Assembly (NCBI GenBank): GCA_017644375.1
Contig: JAEPLP010000001.1
Location: 1,224,001-1,288,000, forward strand
Direction: 5' to 3'
Source: Prochlorococcus marinus CUG1435
GTDB taxonomy: Bacteria; Cyanobacteriota; Cyanobacteriia; PCC-6307; Cyanobiaceae
Length of the DNA: 64,000 nucleotides
Shown here: one piece after another, positions 28,387 to 35,339 of the stretch
Position numbering within the stretch: position 1 is the stretch's first letter
How the letters are laid out: the number at the start of each line of letters is the position of its first letter
Made by a program: the position numbers and the translations under genes
Notes under the pieces: generated by a model
What the model was told of the DNA's origin: nothing
What the model saw: only the letters and a program-made list of their open reading frames with translations
Database searches by the model: none

Positions 28387-29067
28387 TTATTGAGAATTTA
28401 CTTTAAAAAGTAATTTGAAGTTATTCCAAAAATGTAAAAATATACCAGTTGAAAGTAAAAATTCATAAATTTCTAAATCGTTTCTTATGTGTTCAACTGT
28501 AGAAGCCCATGATATCTCGTAATAAAAAATATATAACGCTGTTATCAAGAAAAATAAACTCAATTTTTTGTTGGGGATTGAATTCAAATATGGCCATTTT
28601 CTCCAACCTATCCAACCAAATAAAATGCAAATTGCAATCAAAATAGGATCAAGAAAGAAATCATGGAAAAATGGAAGATTATGTAAATTAGTTTCACTTT
28701 GAATACTTATTTCTGTTAGAGAATTAATTGAAAAACCTGTGATTCTCTCTCCCCAACTTATTTCCTCAGCAGCAACGATGAAGCAAAAGGCGCTGAGAAT
28801 TAACCAAATAAACGAATTTATTGTATTTTTAGTTTTACTTTTGAAATAGATTAAAACACCAAATATTGATGAAATTAAGTATTCAAAAAACTGAAGCCAT
28901 TCCAAAGGACCGTCTTCAATTTTTAATAAGTCAAACCACGTTAAACCTATAATATCCTCCCCATATGGAAAAATATATACAAATCCGTAAATAAAAAGAA
29001 GGTAATAAATGGGGAATAAATTTACCTCTGGAGAGATCTCACCCCATGGAGTTTTAATTAATTTCAA
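28387..29067 (-). CDS. multi-pass membrane protein with EEISWGER motif
   Basis: 226 residues, about six membrane helices. The motif AAEEISWGERITGF followed by SETNLHNLPFFHDFF is one I associate with a widespread but uncharacterised bacterial inner-membrane family (AEEISWGQR...NLHN). The acidic pair and His residues inside or at the membrane edge suggest an enzyme or metal-binding protein. No function is known to me. Neighbouring genes are other membrane proteins of uncertain origin. Confidence 0.65.
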   Translation of the reverse strand: MKLIKTPWGEISPEVNLFPIYYLLFIYGFVYIFPYGEDIIGLTWFDLLKIEDGPLEWLQFFEYLISSIFGVLIYFKSKTKNTINSFIWLILSAFCFIVAAEEISWGERITGFSINSLTEISIQSETNLHNLPFFHDFFLDPILIAICILFGWIGWRKWPYLNSIPNKKLSLFFLITALYIFYYEISWASTVEHIRNDLEIYEFLLSTGIFLHFWNNFKLLFKVNSQ

Positions 29068-29191
29068 ATTTAAATGAATATTTTATTAAAAATATTGTAT
29101 AACAATTCAGAAAAGAGATAATTAAGAAAATATCTTTCTATATACAAAAGTATTTTACGAGTCAAAAATAATTAATAAAAAATGTATTTTA

Positions 29192-29740
29192 TTATGCACT
29201 TTGGATAATAAAAAAAAGTGAAAAATAATATGAGTAAGCTCCTACTAATGAATAGACAAATATAATTTTGTTTTTCATATCCGATGATGCAATAAAGTAG
29301 CTTCCGATAGAGAAAGGCATAACGGGGAATGTACGTATGATTAAAATAAAAATTGGTTTAAAAGTAATATTTTCAAGAATATGCTTTAGTCGATGATTTC
29401 TAATATTTTTTATGAAAGGAATATTTTTTGAAAATATTAAATTTGTTTTTCTGAGTAATAGGATTTGGACAATTCCTAAAATAGATAGAATTGGTGCAAA
29501 AGTAATAATATATTTGATCCCGAAAAATTTTATCAATATTAAGTCAAATACAATGGATAACGGTAGTCCTAAAAATATAGAAATAATATTAATTAGTGCT
29601 AAATATCTGTATTCGATATTTATTATCAAGTGCTCAAAATTATCGTTATGTTTAAGAAAAAAAGCTAATAAATAAATGCTTGCATAAAAAATAATAAATT
29701 TAAATATTGTTGATTTGAAATTTAAATTTTTTCTATACAT
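29192..29740 (-). CDS. VTT/SNARE-associated (DedA-like) membrane protein
   Basis: 182 residues. After an N-terminal hydrophobic segment it shows the VTT-domain pattern: FLGLPLSIVFDLILIKFFGIKYIITFA, a re-entrant part, and RTFPVMPFSIGSYFIAS. DedA/TVP38-like proteins are linked to membrane lipid or phosphonate/polyprenyl carrier transport, but this member is short and divergent. Its start overlaps the 3' end of the upstream methyltransferase gene by 19 nt, so the two are translationally linked. Confidence 0.65.
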   Translation of the reverse strand: MYRKNLNFKSTIFKFIIFYASIYLLAFFLKHNDNFEHLIINIEYRYLALINIISIFLGLPLSIVFDLILIKFFGIKYIITFAPILSILGIVQILLLRKTNLIFSKNIPFIKNIRNHRLKHILENITFKPIFILIIRTFPVMPFSIGSYFIASSDMKNKIIFVYSLVGAYSYYFSLFFIIQSA

Positions 29741-30444
29741 ATTAAATTAAATATCCCCATATTTTTGTCGAAGAAGAATCTTTCAAATTTTCTTATAATT
29801 CTAATTAACTTACCAATCCTTGTATTGAAAGAATGTCCCCCACTTAATAAATAAGAAAATGGCATCATGTTCTTTTTTTTAATTATAGAAAACATAGGAA
29901 ATAATTTTTTGAATTTTTCATAATCCCTTTCAAAAATTATCCAGGAGAGTGCTTGATTTGAGTCTAACAAGGGATCTCTCGATTGAAATTCCCATCCAAT
30001 TTGTTTTATGTCAAAGGGTTCGTGTCCTACAAATTTGTAGACCAATCTACTCCAGTAATTATTACTTGGTTCAATCATTATTATTCTCCCTCCAGACAAA
30101 AGAGACTTTTCTGCTGATTTCAAAAATAATTCAGGGTCGCTTATGTGATGAAAAACATTAACCAAGATTAAATTGGATACTTTATTCTCAAAGTTTTTCC
30201 CTATATCCATTGCATTAATTTTGAAATCAGTATTTGAATTTAAAAAAATATCTGTTTTTTTAATGCTTTTATTAACCTGATCTATAAAACTTGCACCGCA
30301 TCCTAATTCAATATTAATACCATCTATTTTAGAAAGAGACTTTGAAATAAGTTCATACCATTCCCTGTAAAGAAAACCTAAAGCTCTATTTGACTTTTCA
30401 AAACCAATTCTATCTTTTGTAATAACTTCACCTTGATTTGGCAT
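29722..30444 (-). CDS. SAM-dependent methyltransferase
   Basis: 240 residues. Class I Rossmann-fold features: motif I INIELGCGASFIDQV, the acidic NAMDIG post-I, and motif IV LILVNVFHHISDPELFLK, followed by GGRIIMIEPSNN. Class: small-molecule or lipid methyltransferase of the 11/12 type. Overlap with the VTT-like gene suggests a joint role, perhaps on a membrane lipid or cell-surface polyketide/sugar, but that is speculation. Confidence 0.78.
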   Translation of the reverse strand: MPNQGEVITKDRIGFEKSNRALGFLYREWYELISKSLSKIDGINIELGCGASFIDQVNKSIKKTDIFLNSNTDFKINAMDIGKNFENKVSNLILVNVFHHISDPELFLKSAEKSLLSGGRIIMIEPSNNYWSRLVYKFVGHEPFDIKQIGWEFQSRDPLLDSNQALSWIIFERDYEKFKKLFPMFSIIKKKNMMPFSYLLSGGHSFNTRIGKLIRIIRKFERFFFDKNMGIFNLICIEKI

Positions 30445-30709
30445 GTTTTTGTTAAAGTTCAGGAAATATTTTTTAAAAATTTGAAATGAGTCATAACTTT
30501 TAAAGGGTTCTCAAGATTAATTGTGGGATTTTACCTATTGGAAGAAGAAGGTGTGGTTTTAAACAATTGTATGAAATCCTTACATTCACGTTAATTTCCA
30601 AATTTAATTGTAACTTAGTAATATAATGAATAATTTTACATTTCAGGGAATATTTGTAACCGAAATGTATTTACTTATGATTTCTATTAATTGTTTATAA
30701 AATATAATT

Positions 30710-31279
30710 CTATTTGACGATATTCCCTATACGGCTAATTAAATTGAATCTCTTAAATAATTTCACAATAATCCTTACAAATAAGAAAGCAATTGATGTG
30801 ATAGATATAATTGACAAGAATTTGACAATTGACAAATCTATTCCAAATTCAATCAGTATTTGTGATAAGAAATCGACTTTAGTTGCAAAGTAAAAATAAA
30901 GTAATTGCCAAGGAAGAATTGCAATATTATTGATTATAAATGTTTTTTTCAAAGGGAAATTAATAAATCCTAAGAAGATATTTAATATTCTCGTGACAAA
31001 TAAATTAGACAATCTAATTAATAAAATGTCTTTTGTTTTTATTAATTTGTATTTTCTTTTTACCTTAGAAATTTTGTTTCCTAAATTAAAAAGATTGATT
31101 TTTTTATTTCTTAATAAACTACCTAAATAGTAATGAATAAAAATTTTTAGATTTGAAGCTACTGTTACAATGACAAATCCATCAACGAAACCGTACTTGG
31201 AGTAGTAATAGATTGTTAAAGGAAGAGTAGGGAAAGGTGTTAGTGAGACTAAACAAATTATTAATATTGCATATATCAT
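30710..31279 (-). CDS. VTT-like membrane protein, second copy of the type
   Basis: 189 residues. ISLTPFPTLPLTIYYYSKYGFVDGFVIVTVAS-like opening, re-entrant loop pattern and RLSNLFVTRILNIFLGFINFP resemble a divergent VTT/DedA-like domain, paralogous in type to the protein at 29192. Ends with a basic cytoplasmic tail. Adjacent to the tRNA-Ser gene. The call is weaker than for the other VTT protein. Confidence 0.55.
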   Translation of the reverse strand: MIYAILIICLVSLTPFPTLPLTIYYYSKYGFVDGFVIVTVASNLKIFIHYYLGSLLRNKKINLFNLGNKISKVKRKYKLIKTKDILLIRLSNLFVTRILNIFLGFINFPLKKTFIINNIAILPWQLLYFYFATKVDFLSQILIEFGIDLSIVKFLSIISITSIAFLFVRIIVKLFKRFNLISRIGNIVK

Positions 31280-31384
31280 TGGCTCTTAAAAAATGAGTGA
31301 TAATTTCACAAAAGAATAAGAAAAGTTAGATGATTCATTCTAAATAATGTTCTGGAAATTAAATTAGTCTCATTTTATGAAAAA

Positions 31385-31471
31385 CGGAGGGGGTGGGATT
31401 CGAACCCACGGTGCCCTTGCAGACACGCTAGTTTTCAAGACTAGAGCCTTAAACCACTCGACCACCCCTCC
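31385..31471 (-). tRNA. trnS: tRNA-Ser (anticodon UGA)
   Basis: 87-nt serine tRNA on the minus strand. Acceptor GGAGGGG pairs with CCCCUCC, followed by discriminator G. The anticodon arm CTAGT-CTTGAAA-ACTAG has anticodon TGA at 31437-31435. A long variable arm and the T-arm GGTTCGAATCC are present, as for class II tRNAs. CCA is not encoded. Its 5' half is repeated 1,316 bp upstream (see the repeat and pseudogene entries). Confidence 0.97.
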
Positions 31472-31632
31472 AGGGTTAAATATTTAGTTTTAACTTTTCA
31501 AGTATATCAAAAGATGGTTTGATCTTTTAATCTTGTTCGGAACTTGATTTCTAGTTTTCTTACAAATTAAATCTATAACTAAAACGAAATTATTTTTTTG
31601 ATCCCATAGTTACCATAGTCCTGTAACTTCTA
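31437..31632. repeat. direct repeat copy A (tRNA 5' half, flank, 3' end of exported-protein gene)
   Basis: About 196 bp matching 32753-32948 at a constant offset of 1,316 bp without visible indels and with scattered substitutions. It starts exactly at the anticodon of tRNA-Ser, covers the tRNA 5' half, the upstream flank and the last codons of the gene ending at 31590. The other copy holds the decayed tRNA half. Confidence 0.85.
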
Positions 31633-32585
31633 ACCGTTAATAGGTACAAATCGATTAAGGAATTTTCTAATTCATAATTATCTATACCTGCAGCTTTTTT
31701 CTCTTCTAAGGTTGGTTGCTTTCCTGTCAGCGCATATTTTTCAGATAATTTTCTGGCAATTTTATCATAATCTTTAAAATATAAACCTGCAGCTTTTAAC
31801 TCTTCAACTAAAGATTCATATTTCTTTTTAAATTCGTTATCTTTTTTTATTACCTCAGTTGTCTCGACTACTGGATTATCTAATTGGTCCCAAAGCCCAA
31901 GGATGTAAACTACATTATCTATATTGAAATTGAGAAAATCGTCTATTTTTTTTTGTAAGTTTTTAAGAACTTGTATTTTTGAATTAATCTCATCATACTT
32001 TTTAAACCTGTCATCGATACTTTTTGCATTATAGTTTTTAAATTCGTCCTCTAGTTTTACTATTTTTGCTGAAATCTTTGATATAGAGGCAATAGCTAAT
32101 TTTGCAGTAAATTTTTTGGTTTTATCCTTTAGCCCCTCCGTCATACGAGGCCCCACATCATCTAATTTAGAAATATCTATTTTAACTTTTGGCTTTGCAT
32201 CCTGAGTTTCTTGAGTCATTGGAGCTAGTGTATTAGGATCGCCACCCATATTTTCCAGTATTGGAGTGAAGTAATCCGGATCAAGCCTTATTATTTTTTT
32301 CTCCCATTTCTCAATTTTTTTATCTATTTTTTCGGTAGATTCACCTCTTGCTTCAGCCTCTGCTTTTTTACTTTTAAAATAGCGTAAACTTTTTTCTGCT
32401 TTCTTTAGATTATTTTCTCTCTTCTTTTGAATACTCGTACCACTACTTGGACCACCGCAATCACTGCCAGCAAGTAAAAGATTATTATTACTTTTCTCAT
32501 ATAAGTCAAAAATGGCCGAATCAACGTTTGAAGTAATAAAAAGAGAACCTAGAAATAAAGGAAATAAAAGATTTCTTTTTCTCAT
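31590..32585 (-). CDS. exported helical protein with shared N-terminus, copy A
   Basis: 331 residues. Signal peptide MRKRNLLFPLFLGSLFITSNVDS, followed by a conserved part GSDCGGPSSGTS and a charged coiled-coil (KKRENNLKKAEKSLRYFKSKK...) up to about residue 100. This section is nearly identical to the protein at 33033-33953. The rest (about 230 residues) is Lys-rich and helical, likely coiled-coil, with no resemblance to the C-terminal part of the paralog. Ends RTMVTMGSKK. Possible periplasmic or surface protein; function unknown. It sits immediately upstream of tRNA-Ser. Confidence 0.7.
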   Translation of the reverse strand: MRKRNLLFPLFLGSLFITSNVDSAIFDLYEKSNNNLLLAGSDCGGPSSGTSIQKKRENNLKKAEKSLRYFKSKKAEAEARGESTEKIDKKIEKWEKKIIRLDPDYFTPILENMGGDPNTLAPMTQETQDAKPKVKIDISKLDDVGPRMTEGLKDKTKKFTAKLAIASISKISAKIVKLEDEFKNYNAKSIDDRFKKYDEINSKIQVLKNLQKKIDDFLNFNIDNVVYILGLWDQLDNPVVETTEVIKKDNEFKKKYESLVEELKAAGLYFKDYDKIARKLSEKYALTGKQPTLEEKKAAGIDNYELENSLIDLYLLTVRSYRTMVTMGSKK

Positions 32586-32752
32586 GAAATTTATATATAC
32601 ATGAAAGTATTATTACTTCGTATAAAAATCTTTGCCATTATTTACTTCCATCCAAAATTCTGAATTTAGAGCCTAAAGACCACTTATAGGAGTCCACTTT
32701 TTTAAATATCTCTTAGATCGCTTGCAAATAATTATGTGTAATTTGATGTCTA

Positions 32753-32787
32753 AAGACTAGAGCCTTAAACCACTCGACCACACCTCC
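32753..32787 (-). pseudogene. tRNA-Ser 5'-half remnant
   Basis: 35 nt corresponding to the tRNA-Ser acceptor 5' strand, D arm and anticodon stem 5' side, up to the first anticodon base. The 3' half is missing, with unrelated sequence starting precisely at the anticodon loop, a common crossover site for tRNA-targeting integrases. One substitution in the acceptor stem. Not a functional tRNA. Confidence 0.8.
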
Positions 32788-32948
32788 AGGGTTAAATATT
32801 TCATTTTAACTTTTCAATTATATCGAAAGATGGTTTGATCTTTTAATCTTTTTCGGAACTTCAATTCTAGTTTTCTTACAAATGAAATCTAAAACTAAAC
32901 CGCAATTATCTTTTAGCTCCCATTCTTGTTATGTTCCTAAATTGTCTA
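32753..32948. repeat. direct repeat copy B
   Basis: Second copy of the 196-bp segment (see 31437-31632). It carries a decayed 5' half of tRNA-Ser (CCACACCTCC where the intact gene has CCACCCCTCC), the flank and a remnant of the C-terminal tail of copy A. It marks a tandem duplication of about 1.3 kb. Confidence 0.85.
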
Positions 32949-32955
32949 CATCAAT
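32906..32955 (-). pseudogene. orphan C-terminal tail of the copy A-type exported protein
   Basis: In frame before a TAA at 32906-32908 the minus strand reads RQFRNITRMGAKR, aligned residue for residue with the C-terminus RSYRTMVTMGSKK of the protein at 31590. It lies downstream of, and is not joined to, the paralog ending at 33033. It shows that copy B once encoded the same C-terminal end and lost it. Confidence 0.6.
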
Positions 32956-33032
32956 CCATTCATACCCAAACCTACAATATAGAGAATATTATTTTTCTAA
33001 TAATTAAAAAAAAATACTAAGGATTTGTTTTT

Positions 33033-33953
33033 TTAAAATTTTTCCTCGTTAAAAATACAAAAATCTTCAATTGGGAAAGATGAATCAAAAATTATGTCAC
33101 CATCTGCAAAATAGTCGTACAAATCTTGACAGCCTTGATTAACGTTACCACTAAGAATTGCAGTAGTAGCAACTAAAGTTTTAATTGAATCTCTTTTTTC
33201 TGTTTTTTTATAACCTGAAGCTGCCTTTCTCAAGGATTTATTAGAGTTTTCGTAATCATCAAGATAGTAATAATTTATAGCTAATAATTCATGATGATAG
33301 TGATCTTCTGAAGAATTAACTTCATTTTTATTCAATGAACTTTCAAGAGATTTAATTGCTAACTTGTGGTAAGTTTCTGCTCTAGCTTCATTACCATCTT
33401 CTTGAGAATCTAATGCTGCTGTAGTGAAATTAAATGATCTAGGTGAAAGTCCCAGTAGTTCAACATATAATCCATCTTCATTGTTATATTCCCCAGACTC
33501 TTTTCTTCTTTTATTCTCTTCAGCAATACGTTTATAAGGTTCCCATATTTCTTGCATCATTGAATCAGTTTTCTTCTTTATCTTGGACAATTTCTCTCTA
33601 TCTAAATTTTTAAAATTCTCAGGGGGTTTCACTCTTTCTTTCTTCGGTGTAAGTTGGTTTATTTTTTTTATATATTTCTCAATTTTTTTATCTATTTCTT
33701 CAGTAGATTCACCTTTTAATTCAGCCTCTACTTTTTTACTCTTAAAATACTGTAAACTTTTTTCTGCTCTCTTTAGATTATTTTCTCTTTTCTTTTGAAC
33801 GCTCGTACCACCACTTGGACCACCGCAATCACTTCCGGCAATTAAGATATTATTATTACGTTTCTCATATAAGTCAAAAACGGCTGAATCAACGTTTGAA
33901 GCAATAAAAAGAGAACCTAAAAATAAAGGAAATAAAAGATTTCTTTTTCTCAT
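33033..33953 (-). CDS. exported protein with shared N-terminus and TPR-like C-terminus, copy B
   Basis: 306 residues. Residues 1-100 closely match the copy A protein (MRKRNLLFPLFLGSLFIASN, GSDCGGPSGGTS, KKRENNLKRAEKSLQYFKSKK), including the signal peptide. The remaining 200 residues are different: helical pairs such as NEARAETYHKLAIKSLESSL, ELLAINYYYLDDYENSNKSLRKAASGY read like tetratricopeptide repeats, ending with two Cys (GCQDLYDYFADG, EDFCIFNEEKF). The junction after the shared part suggests a domain exchange. Function unknown; exported. Confidence 0.7.
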   Translation of the reverse strand: MRKRNLLFPLFLGSLFIASNVDSAVFDLYEKRNNNILIAGSDCGGPSGGTSVQKKRENNLKRAEKSLQYFKSKKVEAELKGESTEEIDKKIEKYIKKINQLTPKKERVKPPENFKNLDREKLSKIKKKTDSMMQEIWEPYKRIAEENKRRKESGEYNNEDGLYVELLGLSPRSFNFTTAALDSQEDGNEARAETYHKLAIKSLESSLNKNEVNSSEDHYHHELLAINYYYLDDYENSNKSLRKAASGYKKTEKRDSIKTLVATTAILSGNVNQGCQDLYDYFADGDIIFDSSFPIEDFCIFNEEKF

Positions 33954-34100
33954 GAATTTTTTTCTTTAATTCATATATTACTCAATAAAATATTATTAGC
34001 ATTCAAATATTCTCACCTTAAAATTTATTTCAAAAATAAATTTATAAAAAAAATTAAGAATTTATAATTATCTTTTAAGGTTATTACTTTAAAAATTCAA

Positions 34101-34250
34101 TTATCCAAAATTTACATTCTCTTGAAATAAACCAAATAAGTTGTTACCAACTATGGCAGCGATTATTAAAACGAAGGCAACTATGGCGAAAAGAGCACTT
34201 ACATCTTTTATGTCATAAGGAGCTTTAAATAAAGGTTTCTGGTCTGCCAT
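34101..34250 (-). CDS. small membrane protein, 49 aa
   Basis: Not longer than 50 residues but with a clean ATG and stop. It reads MADQKPLFKAPYDIKDVSA, then one hydrophobic helix (LFAIVAFVLIIAAIVGNNL) and a short tail FQENVNFG. Lacks the ExxNGR chlorophyll motif of Hli proteins. Probably a thylakoid or plasma membrane single-pass protein. Unknown function. Confidence 0.65.
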   Translation of the reverse strand: MADQKPLFKAPYDIKDVSALFAIVAFVLIIAAIVGNNLFGLFQENVNFG

Positions 34251-34341
34251 AGTTATCAAATATATAAATGCAATTAAATCATATTTGTTTAATGTTTGTG
34301 AGAAGTATTAAGTGATTTTTTTGGATTGATTTTGGACATTA

Positions 34342-34367
34342 AAAAAGCCACTAAAAGTGGCTTTTTT
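34342..34367 (-). terminator. terminator of the DUF4278 gene (may act both ways)
   Basis: Hairpin AAAAAGCCACT-AAA-AGTGGCTTTTTT between 34342 and 34367, with A/T-runs on both sides, 18 nt after the DUF4278 stop codon in its direction. Confidence 0.8.
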
Positions 34368-34384
34368 ATTTTTGGTTAAATGAA

Positions 34385-34486
34385 CTAGCTTGTATAAGCT
34401 TTGCCTCTGTAAGTTAGTTCGTTATGCTGCTTCTTAGCTGCTTCTTTGTTTTGGACGTACTTTTGTCCTCTGTAAATTAGAGTCAT
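34385..34486 (-). CDS. DUF4278-type small protein, 33 aa
   Basis: Reads MTLIYRGQKYVQNKEAAKKQ and ends HNELTYRGKAYTS: two YRG-x-x-Y motifs bracket a basic helix, as in the small cyanobacterial DUF4278 proteins that occur in multiple copies in Prochlorococcus. Function unknown. A GC-richer structured leader lies upstream and a strong terminator downstream, the arrangement of an independently regulated, likely highly expressed short gene. Confidence 0.82.
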   Translation of the reverse strand: MTLIYRGQKYVQNKEAAKKQHNELTYRGKAYTS

Positions 34487-34590
34487 TTTTTAAGCTCCGG
34501 TTTCGCTTAAGTCCCCGTTCCATGGCTTAAGTCGATTTGCGGCTTGCTAAACGCAAGTTGAACGTTTTGGTAGCGGTTGCTACAAATTTA
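34487..34590 (-). promoter_or_regulatory. structured 5' leader of the DUF4278 gene
   Basis: About 100 nt of clearly higher GC than the surroundings, with several small inverted repeats: two copies of GCTTAAGTC containing the palindrome CTTAAG, CTTGC-TAAAC-GCAAG, and GTAGC-GGTT-GCTAC. The pattern suggests a folded 5' UTR, perhaps a regulator-binding or thermo/metabolite-sensing element, or a small RNA. No known riboswitch class was recognised. Confidence 0.5.
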
Positions 34591-34792
34591 TAATAACATC
34601 CAAGAAAATTGTTTGTCTAGATCTTTAATAAATAAACTTAATATATTAATCACAGATTCGGTTTCTACTAGAAATATTTATAAATTATCCTTATGTAATT
34701 CCTTGCAGGTTACATTTTGTTCGTTTTTGAGAAGTATTTTTTATTTAATGAACTTTTAAATGTAAAATTTTTAAGATTATAAAATTTGTTTT

Positions 34793-34987
34793 ATGTTTTC
34801 TAGAAGCAAAAAACCTACAGTAAAAAAATCTGCAATAGTTGAAGAGACTCCATTATTTGCTCAATTACTACCATTCGCAAATAGAATGAATGATAAGGTT
34901 CAATTAGTAAATGCTTTAGCTTTTACTTTTATTATGGGATTCTCAATTTTTGGCATTGCTCTGTGGAAACTTTCAGGGCTTACTTAA
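34793..34987 (+). CDS. small single-pass membrane protein, 64 aa
   Basis: Basic polar N-terminus (MFSRSKKPTVKKSAIVEETP) then FAQLLPFANRMNDKVQLVNALAFTFIMGFSIFGIALWKL, one helix near the C-terminus. The spacing loosely recalls high-light-inducible proteins but the ExxNGR chlorophyll-binding motif is absent, so I do not call it Hli. It overlaps the convergent gene at 34984 by 4 nt. Function unknown. Confidence 0.65.
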   Translation: MFSRSKKPTVKKSAIVEETPLFAQLLPFANRMNDKVQLVNALAFTFIMGFSIFGIALWKLSGLT

Positions 34988-35250
34988 TTATTTAATTTTT
35001 GCAAAGCATTAATTTTTGATTCTTTGTTTTTGATTATTGTTACTAACCACTTAGAGGCAAGTCCCCTGGATATTGATCTATTTTTTAGGAATCTACATAT
35101 ATATATGTGTAGATTTTTTTCATTTTTGGAGTTAAATTTTTCTTCAAAGTCTAATATTTCTTCTTCGGAGGTCCTTTTTCTTAGCTCATCAACTAAAGCA
35201 TGACTAGAGGAATCATTAAATAAGTTCCCAATATTTAAGCTTAATGTCAT
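34984..35250 (-). CDS. hypothetical protein, 88 aa
   Basis: Helical, charged soluble protein: HALVDELRKRTSEEEILDFEEKFNSKNE then a basic half RFLKNRSISRGLASKWLVTIIKNKESK. No motif recognised. In the same orientation as nrdJ, whose stop lies 90 nt upstream of its promoter side. Convergent with the small membrane protein gene. Confidence 0.55.
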   Translation of the reverse strand: MTLSLNIGNLFNDSSSHALVDELRKRTSEEEILDFEEKFNSKNEKNLHIYICRFLKNRSISRGLASKWLVTIIKNKESKINALQKLNN

Positions 35251-35339
35251 AAGTAATTTATGTCCCTATTAAAGAGGTAGCCATAAATTAAATTTTTAAA
35301 AACTAATTTCTATTTTTTATTTACAAATAATTTAAAAAT

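Noticed and set aside
32753-32787. a second tRNA-Ser gene
   Set aside because: Only the 5' half matches; the 3' half is absent and the acceptor stem has a substitution, so it is listed as a remnant.
34577-34759. 60-codon plus-strand frame after the DUF4278 leader
   Set aside because: Lies in AT-rich spacer, no motif, and starts within the structured leader of the opposite gene; likely chance.
34793-34987. high-light-inducible (Hli) protein
   Set aside because: Size and single helix are suggestive, but the ExxNGR chlorophyll-binding motif is missing.
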